A DNA stretch of 64,000 bases from CAYZTY01 sp964444665 (GCA_964444665.1 CAYUIE010000009.1:1-64000); one strand, 5' to 3'. Shown: positions 1-8,270, counted from the stretch's first letter. Numbers and translations are program-made. Notes: generated from the sequence alone by a model not told the origin.

Positions 1-256
1 AAATAAAAGTGAAAATAAATAAGTAAGCGGGAATATAATCACTATAAACAGGATGGATACATCATGAAGACTGGATTGTCAAGTTTGTCCATATCAGTCT
101 TCTTGATACAACTTACCTACAACCAAGCTACAACCCAAAGTCTAAATAGTATGTAAAATCGTAAAAGTTGTATAGCTGTAAGATTTGTAACATGAAAGAC
201 TTAAAAAATTCTAAAAAAACGCAAACGTTTTATATAGATGTTTTCGAAAGCCTAAA
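1..256. other. AT-rich non-coding region upstream of the DUF503 gene
   Basis: I see no convincing gene here. The only structure is an 8-bp inverted repeat, GAAGACTG at 66-73 and CAGTCTTC at 95-102, with a 21-nt loop. A 30-codon ATG frame at 64-156 covers the repeat but has no recognisable ribosome site and resembles nothing I know. The region probably carries the promoter of the downstream gene, but no clean -35/-10 pair stands out. Confidence 0.4.
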
Positions 257-541
257 ATGATTGTAGGCCTGCTTACAGTTCATATTCATATCAGCGGCAT
301 CAATTCCCTGAAGGAAAAAAGAAGAATTGTAAAGAGCGTCATTGAAAGACTGAAAAGCAGGTTTAATCTTTCCGTCTCTGAGATTGAAAAGCAGGACAGC
401 CGTTCGCAGGCGGTTATAGGGATAGCACTGGTTTCCAACGACGGCTCTTTTGTGGGCAGGCAGCTCGATACGGTAATTAAATTCATCCGCCGTGACGGCA
501 GATTTCGCGTGGGGCAGATTGACCGAGAGGTGTTCTCCTGA
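257..541 (+). CDS. DUF503 family protein (YlxP-like)
   Basis: A 94-residue protein matching the DUF503/YlxP family in length and in its signature beginning: a hydrophobic beta strand (MIVGLLTVHIHI), then the SLKEKRR motif and an amphipathic helix, then the strand ending NLSVSE. In Firmicutes the homologue ylxP sits between infB and rbfA, so a role near ribosome maturation has been suspected; no biochemical function is established. Here it stands alone, with no translation-factor gene next to it. The ATG at 257 has no strong Shine-Dalgarno sequence, but the family starts at exactly this motif. The end faces the convergent DUF2905 gene 22 bases away. Confidence 0.85.
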   Translation: MIVGLLTVHIHISGINSLKEKRRIVKSVIERLKSRFNLSVSEIEKQDSRSQAVIGIALVSNDGSFVGRQLDTVIKFIRRDGRFRVGQIDREVFS

Positions 542-563
542 GTTTTGCTAAAGGCTGGCCAGG

Positions 564-794
564 TCAACGGTGAAAATAACTAATTATCCAAAGAATAATC
601 GTTAGCAGAAGAGAAATCAGTATGCAACTTGTTATTGGCAGAAATACGTGCCAGTTTTTGGACCCGAAGTGCAAATCGCCGGGCAGTCTAAAAAAGCCGA
701 GTCGGCCCAGAAGCAAAAACATCATCCCGAAGGCAACTATTATGATGCCGAAAAGAATCAGCCATTTGCCGAACTGTCCGGGTCCGAATTCCAT
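564..794 (-). CDS. DUF2905 family small membrane protein
   Basis: A 76-residue protein with two membrane segments (about 9-31 and 50-73) joined by a short loop containing the family signature RLPGDLHFG and an aromatic stretch before helix two. This layout, and a length of about 70 residues, are typical of DUF2905, a widespread inner-membrane family of unknown function. It is transcribed towards the DUF503 gene and away from the DUF72 gene, so it is probably monocistronic. Family assignment rests on motif and topology. Confidence 0.8.
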   Translation of the reverse strand: MEFGPGQFGKWLILFGIIIVAFGMMFLLLGRLGFFRLPGDLHFGSKNWHVFLPITSCILISLLLTIILWIISYFHR

Positions 795-875
795 CGCTAA
801 ATAATCTCCTGCTAAAGCTGGATAATATAAGATTATAACATTTCCCCGGATTATTCAATCCACTAAAATAGTGTT

Positions 876-1610
876 ATGGCTAAAAGCAAACCCGAAGTGC
901 ATATAGGAACGTCGGGGTGGCATTACAACCACTGGAAAGAGAAATTTTACCCGGCCGGGCTTGCGAAGAGTAAGTGGTTTGAATATTACGCGCGGCATTT
1001 TGAAACCGTTGAGCTGAACAATACTTTCTACCAGCTTCCCAAAGAACAAAGTCTGCAGAGGTGGTATGAGCAGGCGCCGAAGGATTTTGTTTATTCGGTA
1101 AAGGCGAATCGATTTATCACCCACATAAAAAGGCTCAAAGACTCGCGCGACGAGCTTAAGCGGTTCCGGCAGAGAGTCGGCATATTGAGGGAAAAACTCG
1201 GGCCGGTTCTTTATCAACTGCCACCGTCTATGCGCAAAGACCTGGGCCTGTTAAAGAACTTTCTAAAGCTTCTTGGAAGGAAGAAGATATGTATTTTTGA
1301 ATTTCGCCACGAGAGCTGGTTTTCGCAGGATTGCTACGAATTACTAACAGATTTTAATATCGGCTTTTGTGTTCACGACTTGAAAGGTATGAAGGTCCCA
1401 CGGATTGTAACTTCTGATGTAATTTACATTCGTTTCCACGGCCCAGCCGAAAGATACGCGGGCAATTATTCCAAATCAGCGTTGCAAAGGTGGGCCGAAT
1501 GGATAAAGGAAAATCTTAAAGGCAAAAAAGCAGTTTACGTTTACTTCAACAACGATTACAACGCATACGCCGTCCAGAACGCAAAAAAGCTTAAAGAACT
1601 GATAATATAA
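876..1610 (+). CDS. DUF72 family protein (YecE-like)
   Basis: A 244-residue TIM-barrel-type protein of the DUF72/YecE family. The N-terminal signature is clear: IGTSGWHYNHWKEKFYP followed by FETVELNNTFYQLP, and the middle carries the EFRHESWF motif seen across the family. The C-terminus has the usual KAVYVYFNND-type strand that closes the barrel. The molecular function is unknown. The length is standard. It is followed after 45 bases by the 2H phosphoesterase-like gene, and the two may be co-transcribed. Confidence 0.9.
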   Translation: MAKSKPEVHIGTSGWHYNHWKEKFYPAGLAKSKWFEYYARHFETVELNNTFYQLPKEQSLQRWYEQAPKDFVYSVKANRFITHIKRLKDSRDELKRFRQRVGILREKLGPVLYQLPPSMRKDLGLLKNFLKLLGRKKICIFEFRHESWFSQDCYELLTDFNIGFCVHDLKGMKVPRIVTSDVIYIRFHGPAERYAGNYSKSALQRWAEWIKENLKGKKAVYVYFNNDYNAYAVQNAKKLKELII

Positions 1611-1655
1611 TTGGCAAGCTGAGAGTGAAAGATAAAATTTTGTGTTGAGGAATAT

Positions 1656-2270
1656 ATGGGCGAGATAGCGGTTGATATTGTTTTGTTGCCGGACGAGAAA
1701 ATGACAGGCCGGGCTATTAAGGCGAATGCCGAGCTGATAAAGATAGCAGGCAGACAAATCGTTCTGAATGAGGAAGATTGCCTGCCGCATATTTCGCTTG
1801 CAATGGGCTGTATTGACCGCAAGGTTGTTGAAACTATTGCAAAAACTATTGAGAGTATTGCAAAGGAGTATGGTTCGGGAGTTGCGAAGCTCCGCGTTAC
1901 AGGCGTTCATATTGGAACAAATTCAATTGGCGAGAAAGTGTCATCTCTTGTTATTGAGAATACAAAAGAGCTTCAGTTACTTCACGAGAGGATTATGCGG
2001 GACTTGCAGCCTTACTTTACCTATGACGTTACGGCCGATATGATATATGGCAACGAGGAAGTTGCCCACTCAACGTTGCTTTGGATAAGGGACTATCCGA
2101 ATAAATCGAGCTTCGTAAACTTTTTACCCCATATAACAATCGGTTACGGCGAAGCAGGGCCGATTGAGTCTACAATAGATTTTACCGCTTCAAGGCTTGC
2201 TTTATGCCATTTGGGAAATCACTGCACGTGCAGGCAGATTCTCGCATCGGTTGAGCTTGAAAAAACTTAA
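1656..2270 (+). CDS. 2H phosphoesterase superfamily protein (2'-5' RNA ligase-like)
   Basis: A 204-residue protein with two H-x-S/T motifs about 110 residues apart: HISLAMG at about residue 46 and HITIGYG at about residue 160, each preceded by LP. Two such motifs define the 2H phosphoesterase fold shared by 2'-5' RNA ligase, LigT and cyclic phosphodiesterases, which act on 2',3'-cyclic or 2'-5'-linked nucleotide phosphates. The second motif lies in a short conserved context (NFLPHITIG). The substrate cannot be deduced. It follows the DUF72 gene and converges on the radical SAM gene, 30 bases away. Confidence 0.75.
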   Translation: MGEIAVDIVLLPDEKMTGRAIKANAELIKIAGRQIVLNEEDCLPHISLAMGCIDRKVVETIAKTIESIAKEYGSGVAKLRVTGVHIGTNSIGEKVSSLVIENTKELQLLHERIMRDLQPYFTYDVTADMIYGNEEVAHSTLLWIRDYPNKSSFVNFLPHITIGYGEAGPIESTIDFTASRLALCHLGNHCTCRQILASVELEKT

Positions 2271-2300
2271 AAAAGTAACTTCAGGAACAGCAGTAGGGGA

Positions 2301-3182
2301 TCAATCGAGAACTTTCAGGCCGCTTTCGATAGCATATTCACGGACTGATTCGACCTCTTCCTCGGTAGGTCTGCGATTTATTTTGGGATTTGAGGAGGCT
2401 TTGTAACAGGGGTGATATTGGTCCATTATGTTAATTGTTGTTTTTGGGCTAATCTCATCGACAAGAAAATCTATTATTTTAAAGCTGCCCGCTAAATTAT
2501 TCGGCAGAACAAGATGTCTTACTAACAGGCCTCGTGTCGCGAGGCCGTTTTTTGTTTTCAAATCACCGACCTGCCGATGCATCTCTTTGACAGCCAGGCG
2601 ATTTATTCGCGGGTAATCGGGTGCGCCTGAAAGCTCTTTAGCGACTTTGCTGCCTGAGTATTTCATATCGGGCATATATATATTAATGTATCCTTTTAAC
2701 AGTTTCAGCGTCTCCACGGAGTCATAGCCGCCCGTGTTGTAAACAATCGGCAGATTTAGTCCTTGTGCCCTGGCTATGTCAATGGCCTCTGCAATAGGCG
2801 CGGCAAAATGAGTGGGGGTCACCAGATTTATATTACTGCATTCGAGCCCCTGCAGAAGCAGCATGTATGCCGCCAGTTCGTCGACGCTGCACTTGGAGCC
2901 CAGTTTGTGATGGCTAATCTCGAAGTTCTGGCAGAATATGCATCCCAGATTGCAGCCGGAAAAGAAGATTGTACCTGAGCCGCCGGGGCCGACGAGTACG
3001 GACTCTTCTCCAAAATGTGGTCCCGAGGAGCTTACCTTTGGTTTTTGGGTCAGGCCGCAAAATCCGTCCGTCCTTCTGCTGCGGTTAACCTTACATTTGC
3101 GCGGGCACAACGTACAGGGATTCATTTTGTCCCACAGGGCTCGCACGGCCGGACGACATTTTCTTTCTTTCACAAAACCCAT
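2301..3182 (-). CDS. radical SAM protein, PflX/COG1313 type
   Basis: A 293-residue radical SAM enzyme. The SAM-binding cluster motif is visible at about residues 75-82: SGCNLGCIFCQN, giving C-x3-C-x2-C. An N-terminal Cys cluster CTLCPRKC followed by the GFCG motif is typical of the COG1313 (PflX) branch related to pyruvate formate-lyase activating enzymes. No glycyl-radical enzyme is encoded nearby, so the substrate is unknown. The start at 3182 gives about 20 residues before the Cys cluster, as in relatives; an alternative ATG at 3125 starts directly at MNPCTLC. It is followed by no other minus-strand gene and ends convergent with the 2H gene. Confidence 0.85.
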   Translation of the reverse strand: MGFVKERKCRPAVRALWDKMNPCTLCPRKCKVNRSRRTDGFCGLTQKPKVSSSGPHFGEESVLVGPGGSGTIFFSGCNLGCIFCQNFEISHHKLGSKCSVDELAAYMLLLQGLECSNINLVTPTHFAAPIAEAIDIARAQGLNLPIVYNTGGYDSVETLKLLKGYINIYMPDMKYSGSKVAKELSGAPDYPRINRLAVKEMHRQVGDLKTKNGLATRGLLVRHLVLPNNLAGSFKIIDFLVDEISPKTTINIMDQYHPCYKASSNPKINRRPTEEEVESVREYAIESGLKVLD

Positions 3183-3217
3183 TTTTTACTATTATGAAAA
3201 ATCTATTAAGTTTATTC

Positions 3218-3691
3218 TCACACGGCTGTTTTCAGAAGCTCAGGCATTATCATCCAGTTGATGCGCCATTTTTCTTCTTCGCGTCTCTCCAGGCAAACAA
3301 TTCCGCCTTGTTTGAATTCGACCACCTCGGCAGTTTCACGGCCCGCTACAAGCAGCGAAGCCAGTTTACTTAAAAAGGGCAGATGCCCGACTATCATAAT
3401 GTCGTCTTCAACCGATGAAATCTCATTTTTCAAGGCGGAAACATCGTCGTTTGGCGACAGCCCTTGACGCTGCAAAATCCCTTTTTTCGCCTTAACTACG
3501 CTTGCCAGTATCTCGGCTGTTTGGGCCGCGCGTGTTTTCCCGCTATGCCATAAACAATCGACGTACAGGGACAGGGGCTTTATAAATTCCGCTACTTTAC
3601 GTACATCGCTTCGGCCTTCTTCGGTTAGTGGCCTGGTCGGGTCGGTTTCTTTCGTCGCTGCTTTTCCATGTTGTACAAGATATAGCTTCAT
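3218..3691 (-). CDS. SixA-like phosphohistidine phosphatase (histidine phosphatase superfamily)
   Basis: A 157-residue phosphatase of the histidine phosphatase superfamily, SixA branch. The catalytic His lies in LVQHGKA (residues 5-11), where the usual RHG reads QHG. Other signature pieces follow: RPLTEEG, the SGKTRAAQTAEIL segment and a second His in IVGHLPFL. SixA removes phosphate from phosphohistidine; in E. coli it targets the nitrogen-PTS HPr protein NPr, which may matter because a regulatory PTS lies 47 kb downstream. I chose the ATG at 3691 over an upstream ATG at 3754 because it is preceded by AGGGAAG at good spacing and matches the family start. Confidence 0.8.
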   Translation of the reverse strand: MKLYLVQHGKAATKETDPTRPLTEEGRSDVRKVAEFIKPLSLYVDCLWHSGKTRAAQTAEILASVVKAKKGILQRQGLSPNDDVSALKNEISSVEDDIMIVGHLPFLSKLASLLVAGRETAEVVEFKQGGIVCLERREEEKWRINWMIMPELLKTAV

Positions 3692-3864
3692 CCTAAACTT
3701 CCCTTCGACATAATTTGGCCGGTTCATTATAGGATAGAGTGTTCGGTTCGACAATTCTTTGTACTAAAGGGGCCTGATTTTAATGGTTTCCCCGGCAAAA
3801 AAACGGCGTTTCTACCCTGAAAATCAGCATTTGAGAAAATTTTTTAACAAAAATCAGAATTGTG

Positions 3865-3900
3865 TTGACACAGAGTACTCTGTAATATAGAGTGCTCTGT
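3865..3900 (+). promoter_or_regulatory. promoter with two tandem palindromic operators
   Basis: A -35 box TTGACA (3865-3870) is followed after 17 bases by a weak -10 TAGAGT (3888-3893). A perfect 14-bp palindrome ACAGAGTACTCTGT fills 3870-3883, between the two boxes. A second, 12/14 identical copy, ATAGAGTGCTCTGT, lies at 3887-3900 over the -10. Centre-to-centre distance is 17 bp. Occupancy of either site would block RNA polymerase. The winged-helix regulator encoded second in the operon is the obvious candidate ligand (inference). Confidence 0.7.
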
Positions 3901-3939
3901 AAAAGAAGTAGTTATTCAGTCGGAAAGGAGAAATGGCAA

Positions 3940-4524
3940 ATGAATCCGGACAACCAGCAGGCTGTTGATACTCTGGAATTAATCAATAAAACAACTTCTC
4001 AAACTCGAAGGTCCGTCGCTGCAAAATACTCCAGCCCTCACATCATACTCTGGGGCTGTATTCTCATTGCCGGCTACCTGCTTAGCCATTTCTATCTAAG
4101 CTGGGTTTGGGCAATCTGGATTACGCTGGGCTTGTTCGGTGGGCTGGGAATGTATTTAATATTTGGTTACCAGAGACGCAGGGGCTTTCCAACCAGGAAC
4201 AGTCAATATCTTCAATTTTGGTGGCAGGTGTTTGCATTCTGGACGGCTTTTTATGCGTTTATTTTTATCTCTTTGTATCTGTTCAGGCCCCGAAGTGGAA
4301 TTGTTCTGAATGCTTATATCATCCTTATGATTATGCTCGCTTACATCGTCCAGGGAATCTGGAACAGAGAATTTTTTATGATTGGTTTGGGCGTTGTCAT
4401 CTCGGCCGCGACTATTATCGGTGTTAAATTAGTGCCGATAGGGTTTTATTGCTTTTGGATGGCATTAGCGGCGGGAGGGGTGATGGTGGCGACCGGAATT
4501 TATCTTCATATAAAGTATCGATAA
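3940..4524 (+). CDS. membrane protein of unknown function
   Basis: A 194-residue protein with a hydrophilic N-terminus of about 30 residues and about six predicted membrane segments in three hairpins (about 36-75, 98-150 and 160-190). I do not recognise the family. The start at 3940 is chosen because GGAAAGGAG lies 9 bases before it; an ATG at 3892 further upstream would lie inside the second operator. The stop is 2 bases before the regulator gene, so the two are translationally linked. Membrane proteins paired with a small winged-helix repressor are often targets of its control, which fits the tandem operators just upstream. Confidence 0.7.
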   Translation: MNPDNQQAVDTLELINKTTSQTRRSVAAKYSSPHIILWGCILIAGYLLSHFYLSWVWAIWITLGLFGGLGMYLIFGYQRRRGFPTRNSQYLQFWWQVFAFWTAFYAFIFISLYLFRPRSGIVLNAYIILMIMLAYIVQGIWNREFFMIGLGVVISAATIIGVKLVPIGFYCFWMALAAGGVMVATGIYLHIKYR

Positions 4525-4526
4525 CA

Positions 4527-4856
4527 ATGGCAGAGTTTAACGATATAATTCATCAGCCCGTGCGTTTGCAGATTGTCTCCGCATTAGTATCTCTGCAGTC
4601 CGGCGAAAAAGCTGATTTTGCCTATTTAAAGAAACTTCTCAAGCTTACCGACGGCAATCTCGGCGCTCATCTGAGTAAACTCGAAGAGGCCGGTTATGTA
4701 AAGATTGAAAAAACCTTCATTGCTCGTAAACCGCGAACGTTCATCAATATTAAAGGCAGGGGCCGTGACGCCTTCGATGAGCACATCATAACACTTAAGA
4801 AAATCATTGGCGGCAAGGAAAGTCGAAAGCATAACACAGGAGAGGATAGCAAGTGA
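4527..4856 (+). CDS. winged-helix transcriptional regulator (HTH_27/ArsR-MarR-like)
   Basis: A 110-residue DNA-binding protein with one winged helix-turn-helix domain. Visible parts are the IHQPVRLQIVSAL helix, the FAYLKKLLKLTDGNLGAHLSKLE recognition region (given here as separate helices around residues 30-55), the GYVKIEK wing and the RKPRTFINI strand, followed by a basic C-terminal helix. This arrangement is typical of the small HTH_27-type regulators. No metal or ligand-binding cysteines are present. The ATG at 4527 follows the previous stop by 2 bases; the stop overlaps the GTG of the next gene (GTGA). It probably represses its own operon through the palindromes at 3870-3900 (inference). 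Confidence 0.85.
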   Translation: MAEFNDIIHQPVRLQIVSALVSLQSGEKADFAYLKKLLKLTDGNLGAHLSKLEEAGYVKIEKTFIARKPRTFINIKGRGRDAFDEHIITLKKIIGGKESRKHNTGEDSK

Positions 4857-5665
4857 ACCGGGCGGAAAAATGGCAAAGCAGACTCGAATGGCTAACACGA
4901 AAATGGTGGTTCTATTTGCTATTTGTTTTACTGCAATTTGTTGTTCCACCTTATGCATCAAAGGGCTATAAGTTCCCCGAAGAATGTGCAGATGTAATAT
5001 CCCATGCATTAGGCAATGCTGTAATTTACCAACATTATCAGTTTTTTCCAATTTTCAAAATAATCCCAATTATATTGTTGATTGGAATCTTCGTTTTTCG
5101 AAATAAGCTGACTCGTTTATTTAATATCTATGTCAGCATATCGTATGCCCTCTTTGCTTTTGGTCAAAATGTAGCGTTAACCGAAAAATATGGAGTTGCC
5201 ATCTGTACCATCAACATTGTAATGTTTCTTTTTGTTGCTGCTTTTTGGGCCTGGGAAGCGGCCGTTATGCGAAACGACTTCATTCTTATTAAACAATCTG
5301 CCTGGCGGTACTGGATTGCGCCTTTGGCCGTACTGGCATTTTGGTATCCAATCAAAAGACAAACACTAATGCCGGACTTTAATCCAGCTTATATATTTAC
5401 AAACGTTGCGGGTGTAACCTTTTGTATGATGACGCCGGTTTATGTGGGATTGCTTACTTTATGCTGGCCGAAAGTCAATATGGCAACTTTGAGGGTAACA
5501 AGTCTCGTGGGTTTGATTATCGGTTTATACAATATGCACTTAAATTTTGTGATAAACCCAGGCAGGTACTGGTGGAACGGTGTATTACATATACCATTGC
5601 TTGTCATTTCGATATATGCGCTGGTACTTTCACTGAAAAGAGTCAAGAGTGATGTCGTAGCCTAA
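4853..5665 (+). CDS. polytopic membrane protein of unknown function
   Basis: A 270-residue integral membrane protein starting at GTG (4853), which overlaps the regulator stop; the Shine-Dalgarno GGAGAGG lies about 8 bases upstream. I count seven or eight hydrophobic segments, with a first helix at about 19-35, an extracytoplasmic-looking loop with a YKFPEECAD stretch, and a final helix ending LVLSLKR. I do not recognise the family. As the third gene of an autoregulated operon it is presumably the second membrane component of whatever the operon makes; sensing or transport are both possible. Confidence 0.7.
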   Translation: MNRAEKWQSRLEWLTRKWWFYLLFVLLQFVVPPYASKGYKFPEECADVISHALGNAVIYQHYQFFPIFKIIPIILLIGIFVFRNKLTRLFNIYVSISYALFAFGQNVALTEKYGVAICTINIVMFLFVAAFWAWEAAVMRNDFILIKQSAWRYWIAPLAVLAFWYPIKRQTLMPDFNPAYIFTNVAGVTFCMMTPVYVGLLTLCWPKVNMATLRVTSLVGLIIGLYNMHLNFVINPGRYWWNGVLHIPLLVISIYALVLSLKRVKSDVVA

Positions 5666-5699
5666 TCTGCACAAGTGGAAGTGGTTATGTGAATTTGGC

Positions 5700-6440
5700 T
5701 TAGACCTCGCTGCCGGCAATTGTCCCGAAGGTTATATCCAGTTCGCTGCGGTCTTTGATATCTTCTATTTTTCCATCAGTCAGATAGACCACGCGGTTGG
5801 AGGCGGAAAGCATCTTGTGGTCGTGGGTTGCGCTTATGATTGTTACACCCAGCTCGTCTTTAAGGTGCTGGAGCATTTCAATGATTTCCTGGCCGGTACT
5901 TAGGTCGAGGTTGCCCGTCGGCTCGTCGGCCAATATGATGGCAGGGTCGTTTGCAAGGGCACGTGCGATCGCGACTCGCTGTTGCTGTCCGCCGGAGAGC
6001 TGGTCGGGTCTGTGGTCATAGCGCTCGCCCAGGCCGACACCGTCGAGCAGTGCCCGTGCCTTGCTGTCTGCCTCTTTGTCGGGTATACCGCCAAAAATCA
6101 TAGGGAGCATAACATTTCCGAGCGCGGTCATTACCTCGATGAGATTGAACGTTTGAAAGATGTAGCCGATTTTACGGCAACGCAGATAAGCGACCTGCAG
6201 CTGGTCCATTTCTCCGACGTTGACGCCGTCGATGTATACTTTTCCTTCGGTAGGCATATCTAATCCACCGACGACGTTGAAGAGCGTACTTTTTCCGCTG
6301 CCGGATGGGCCCATAATGCTAAGGTACTCACCACGATAAACATCGAGACTCACACCTCCGAGCGCCCATACTTCTTCCTCACCCATCATATAAAGGCGTT
6401 TGACATTTTGAGCGGAGATAATCACATCACTTGATGACAT
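5700..6440 (-). CDS. ABC transporter ATP-binding protein, LolD/MacB type (last gene of operon)
   Basis: A 246-residue ATPase of the LolD/MacB/FtsE class. All motifs are intact: Walker A GPSGSGKST, Q-loop FQTFNLI, signature LSGGQQQR, Walker B IILADEPT and the H-loop SATHDHKML. The C-terminal YLTDGKIED strand is also typical. Such ATPases drive mechanotransmission permeases of the FtsX fold rather than substrate channels. Its start overlaps the end of the second, clearly related ATPase gene by 14 bases, so the pair may work as a heterodimer with the two FtsX-type permeases of the same operon (inference). Confidence 0.93.
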   Translation of the reverse strand: MSSSDVIISAQNVKRLYMMGEEEVWALGGVSLDVYRGEYLSIMGPSGSGKSTLFNVVGGLDMPTEGKVYIDGVNVGEMDQLQVAYLRCRKIGYIFQTFNLIEVMTALGNVMLPMIFGGIPDKEADSKARALLDGVGLGERYDHRPDQLSGGQQQRVAIARALANDPAIILADEPTGNLDLSTGQEIIEMLQHLKDELGVTIISATHDHKMLSASNRVVYLTDGKIEDIKDRSELDITFGTIAGSEV

Positions 6441-7212
6441 CGGCCTTTCCTTCTGTTATTTCGAGTTCGTCTCGTTTTTGATAGCGTTCGACCTGCCCGT
6501 CACGTATCCACGCGATGCGGTCGGAGACCGAGAGCATTTTATGGTCGTGTGTCGCGGTAATAACCGTAACCTCTTCCGATTCGTTTATTTCCTTGAGCAG
6601 CTCGATAATCTGGCGTCCCGTCTTGACGTCGAGGTTTCCGGTCGGCTCATCGGCCAAAATAATGGCAGGGTCGTTGGCTAGTGCTCTGGCGATGGCGACA
6701 CGCTGTTGCTGTCCGCCCGACATTTGTATCGGTTTGTGCAGGATGCGGTCACCGAGTCCAACCTTTGTGAGCAGTTCGACGGCTTTGTCCTGCGCGTCGG
6801 CCTGAATCATACCGGCAAAAAGCATCGGCAGCATCACGTTGTCGAGCGCGCTAGCAACGGGAATAAGGTTGAATGTCTGAAATATGTAGCCGATTTTATG
6901 GCACCTCAGCCAGGCCAGCTCGAAGGTATCCAGCGCGGCAATATCGACCTCGTCGATAAATACCCGGCCCTCATTTGGCTTATCAAGGCCGCCAATCATA
7001 TTAAACAGTGTGGTTTTTCCCGAACCACTGGGCCCCATTATGGCTACGTACTCTCCGCGTACGACGGAAAAGTCGATGTTTTGCAGGGCGTGCAAAGGCT
7101 GGCCGCCGCGATAGTAGGTCTTTCTGACGCCGACGGCTCGGACGACATGCGTTGTCAATAGTGCTTCTATCTCTTCTTGTTGTTCGCCGGTCTGATTTAT
7201 CGTTTCGTCCAT
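6427..7212 (-). CDS. ABC transporter ATP-binding protein, LolD/MacB type
   Basis: A 261-residue ATPase closely related to its downstream neighbour, with Walker A GPSGSGKTT, Q-loop FQTFNLI, signature MSGGQQQR, Walker B IILADEPT and H-loop TATHDHKML. About 20 extra N-terminal residues precede the first strand (residues 25 onwards, AVGVRKTYYRGG). It lies 26 bases after the short permease gene and overlaps the next ATPase gene by 14 bases. Both copies keep all catalytic residues, so neither is a degenerate partner. Confidence 0.93.
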   Translation of the reverse strand: MDETINQTGEQQEEIEALLTTHVVRAVGVRKTYYRGGQPLHALQNIDFSVVRGEYVAIMGPSGSGKTTLFNMIGGLDKPNEGRVFIDEVDIAALDTFELAWLRCHKIGYIFQTFNLIPVASALDNVMLPMLFAGMIQADAQDKAVELLTKVGLGDRILHKPIQMSGGQQQRVAIARALANDPAIILADEPTGNLDVKTGRQIIELLKEINESEEVTVITATHDHKMLSVSDRIAWIRDGQVERYQKRDELEITEGKADVIK

Positions 7213-7238
7213 AGTTTTACTCTATTGTTTCAGTAGCA

Positions 7239-7895
7239 TCATATCTCAGAGCGCATCGCGTCAACGGGTTGCATTTTGGCGGCCCGCCAGGCTGGATATA
7301 AAGCGCTGAGGATAGTAAGTGTTACACCTGTTAACAGGCAGATTACGACAAGCCTGACGAACGTAACACCCGGCATCAGCCGCCACGTTTCAACTCCATA
7401 GATTGACAGTCCCTCGAGGAATGCTAGCCCGACTCCGAGGCTAAGCCCAATCAGCGTACCGACACATCCCTGGAAAATACTTTCGAGCAGGTACAATTTG
7501 ACGATGAAAGAGTCCAGTGCCCCCAGACATTTCATCGTGCCGATTTCCCGAAATCTTTCCGTAACGCTCATAACCATAGCATTCAAAATTCCCACGAAGC
7601 TTATAAGCAGCGCCAGTCCGACCATCCACCATGTTTGCACGCTGGCATCGGAGTCAGCGGCGTCGAGTATTACGCCTTGTTTTATTAATTCCTCGACCAT
7701 TTCCGGTGAGCCTCGCTGTGGTACGTTTCTGCTGAGCGTATCCGAGCAGAGAATATACATCAGAAAGGCCAGCGCAAGGATGATGCCGCTGGTAACGAGC
7801 ATCGAGCGCCACCATCGAATTCGGATATTTTTCCAGGCTATCTGTGCCGCCTTCCTGAGCGGTAGCTGGTTTTGTCTCTGGCCCGTTTCTTTCAT
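7239..7895 (-). CDS. short FtsX-fold ABC permease
   Basis: A 218-residue permease of the FtsX/MacB family. It has one N-terminal membrane helix (about 32-50), a very short periplasmic stretch of about 45 residues, then three helices forming the FtsX domain, with the landmark ERFREIGTMKCLGA (about 112-125) and the C-terminal PAWRAAKMQPVDAMR coupling segment. Typical relatives carry a periplasmic domain of about 200 residues; here that domain is almost gone. The large partner permease in the operon may supply the periplasmic part (inference). The start overlaps the stop of the PqqD-like gene (ATGA). Confidence 0.88.
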   Translation of the reverse strand: MKETGQRQNQLPLRKAAQIAWKNIRIRWWRSMLVTSGIILALAFLMYILCSDTLSRNVPQRGSPEMVEELIKQGVILDAADSDASVQTWWMVGLALLISFVGILNAMVMSVTERFREIGTMKCLGALDSFIVKLYLLESIFQGCVGTLIGLSLGVGLAFLEGLSIYGVETWRLMPGVTFVRLVVICLLTGVTLTILSALYPAWRAAKMQPVDAMRSEI

Positions 7896-8266
7896 TTTTT
7901 GCCTTTACCCATTAACATAGCCACCAATCCTCTGGACATTAACATTTTCAGAAAGGTGCTTACCGACAATTCAGCCTCCGCGATGCTGACGTTATGTTTC
8001 TTCGAGAAGTCCCGGACGATAGCGGCAACGTTTCTGCTTCCATTACAGGCCTCGTAAACCTCGCGTCCGAAATTGTCCAGTACGTAGTTCCGGTTGACAT
8101 CGGCCGGCGCACCGAGAAATTGCTGCCAGCGCGGCCGGGTATATTCAACCGTCAGTTTCAGGCCGTCATCCTCAAGTTCTTCTCTGCGGATGGTCGGCAG
8201 CATTTTAGGACGACCGCTAAGTGCCGCGGCCCGGCTTATTGTCTTTTTTCTCGAAGTAAACTTCAT
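7892..8266 (-). CDS. PqqD-like protein (RRE-fold winged helix)
   Basis: A 124-residue protein whose residues about 55-118 match the PqqD family: a strand and helix around NYVLDNFGREVYEACNG, the RNVAAIVRDFSKKHNV helix pair, then a long helix ending in LKMLMSRGLV. The N-terminal 50 residues are basic and unrelated. PqqD domains bind leader peptides in PQQ and other RiPP pathways (RRE fold), but many stand-alone PqqD-like proteins have no known peptide. Here it is embedded by an ATGA overlap with the short permease gene in an ABC operon, with no radical SAM gene in the operon. I could find no precursor peptide. Family assignment is good, role unknown. Confidence 0.75.
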   Translation of the reverse strand: MKFTSRKKTISRAAALSGRPKMLPTIRREELEDDGLKLTVEYTRPRWQQFLGAPADVNRNYVLDNFGREVYEACNGSRNVAAIVRDFSKKHNVSIAEAELSVSTFLKMLMSRGLVAMLMGKGKK

Positions 8267-8270
8267 ATTT

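Noticed and set aside
3892..3939. ATG at 3892 as the start of the first membrane protein
   Set aside because: It overlaps the second operator palindrome and lies at the expected transcription start; the ATG at 3940 has a much better Shine-Dalgarno.
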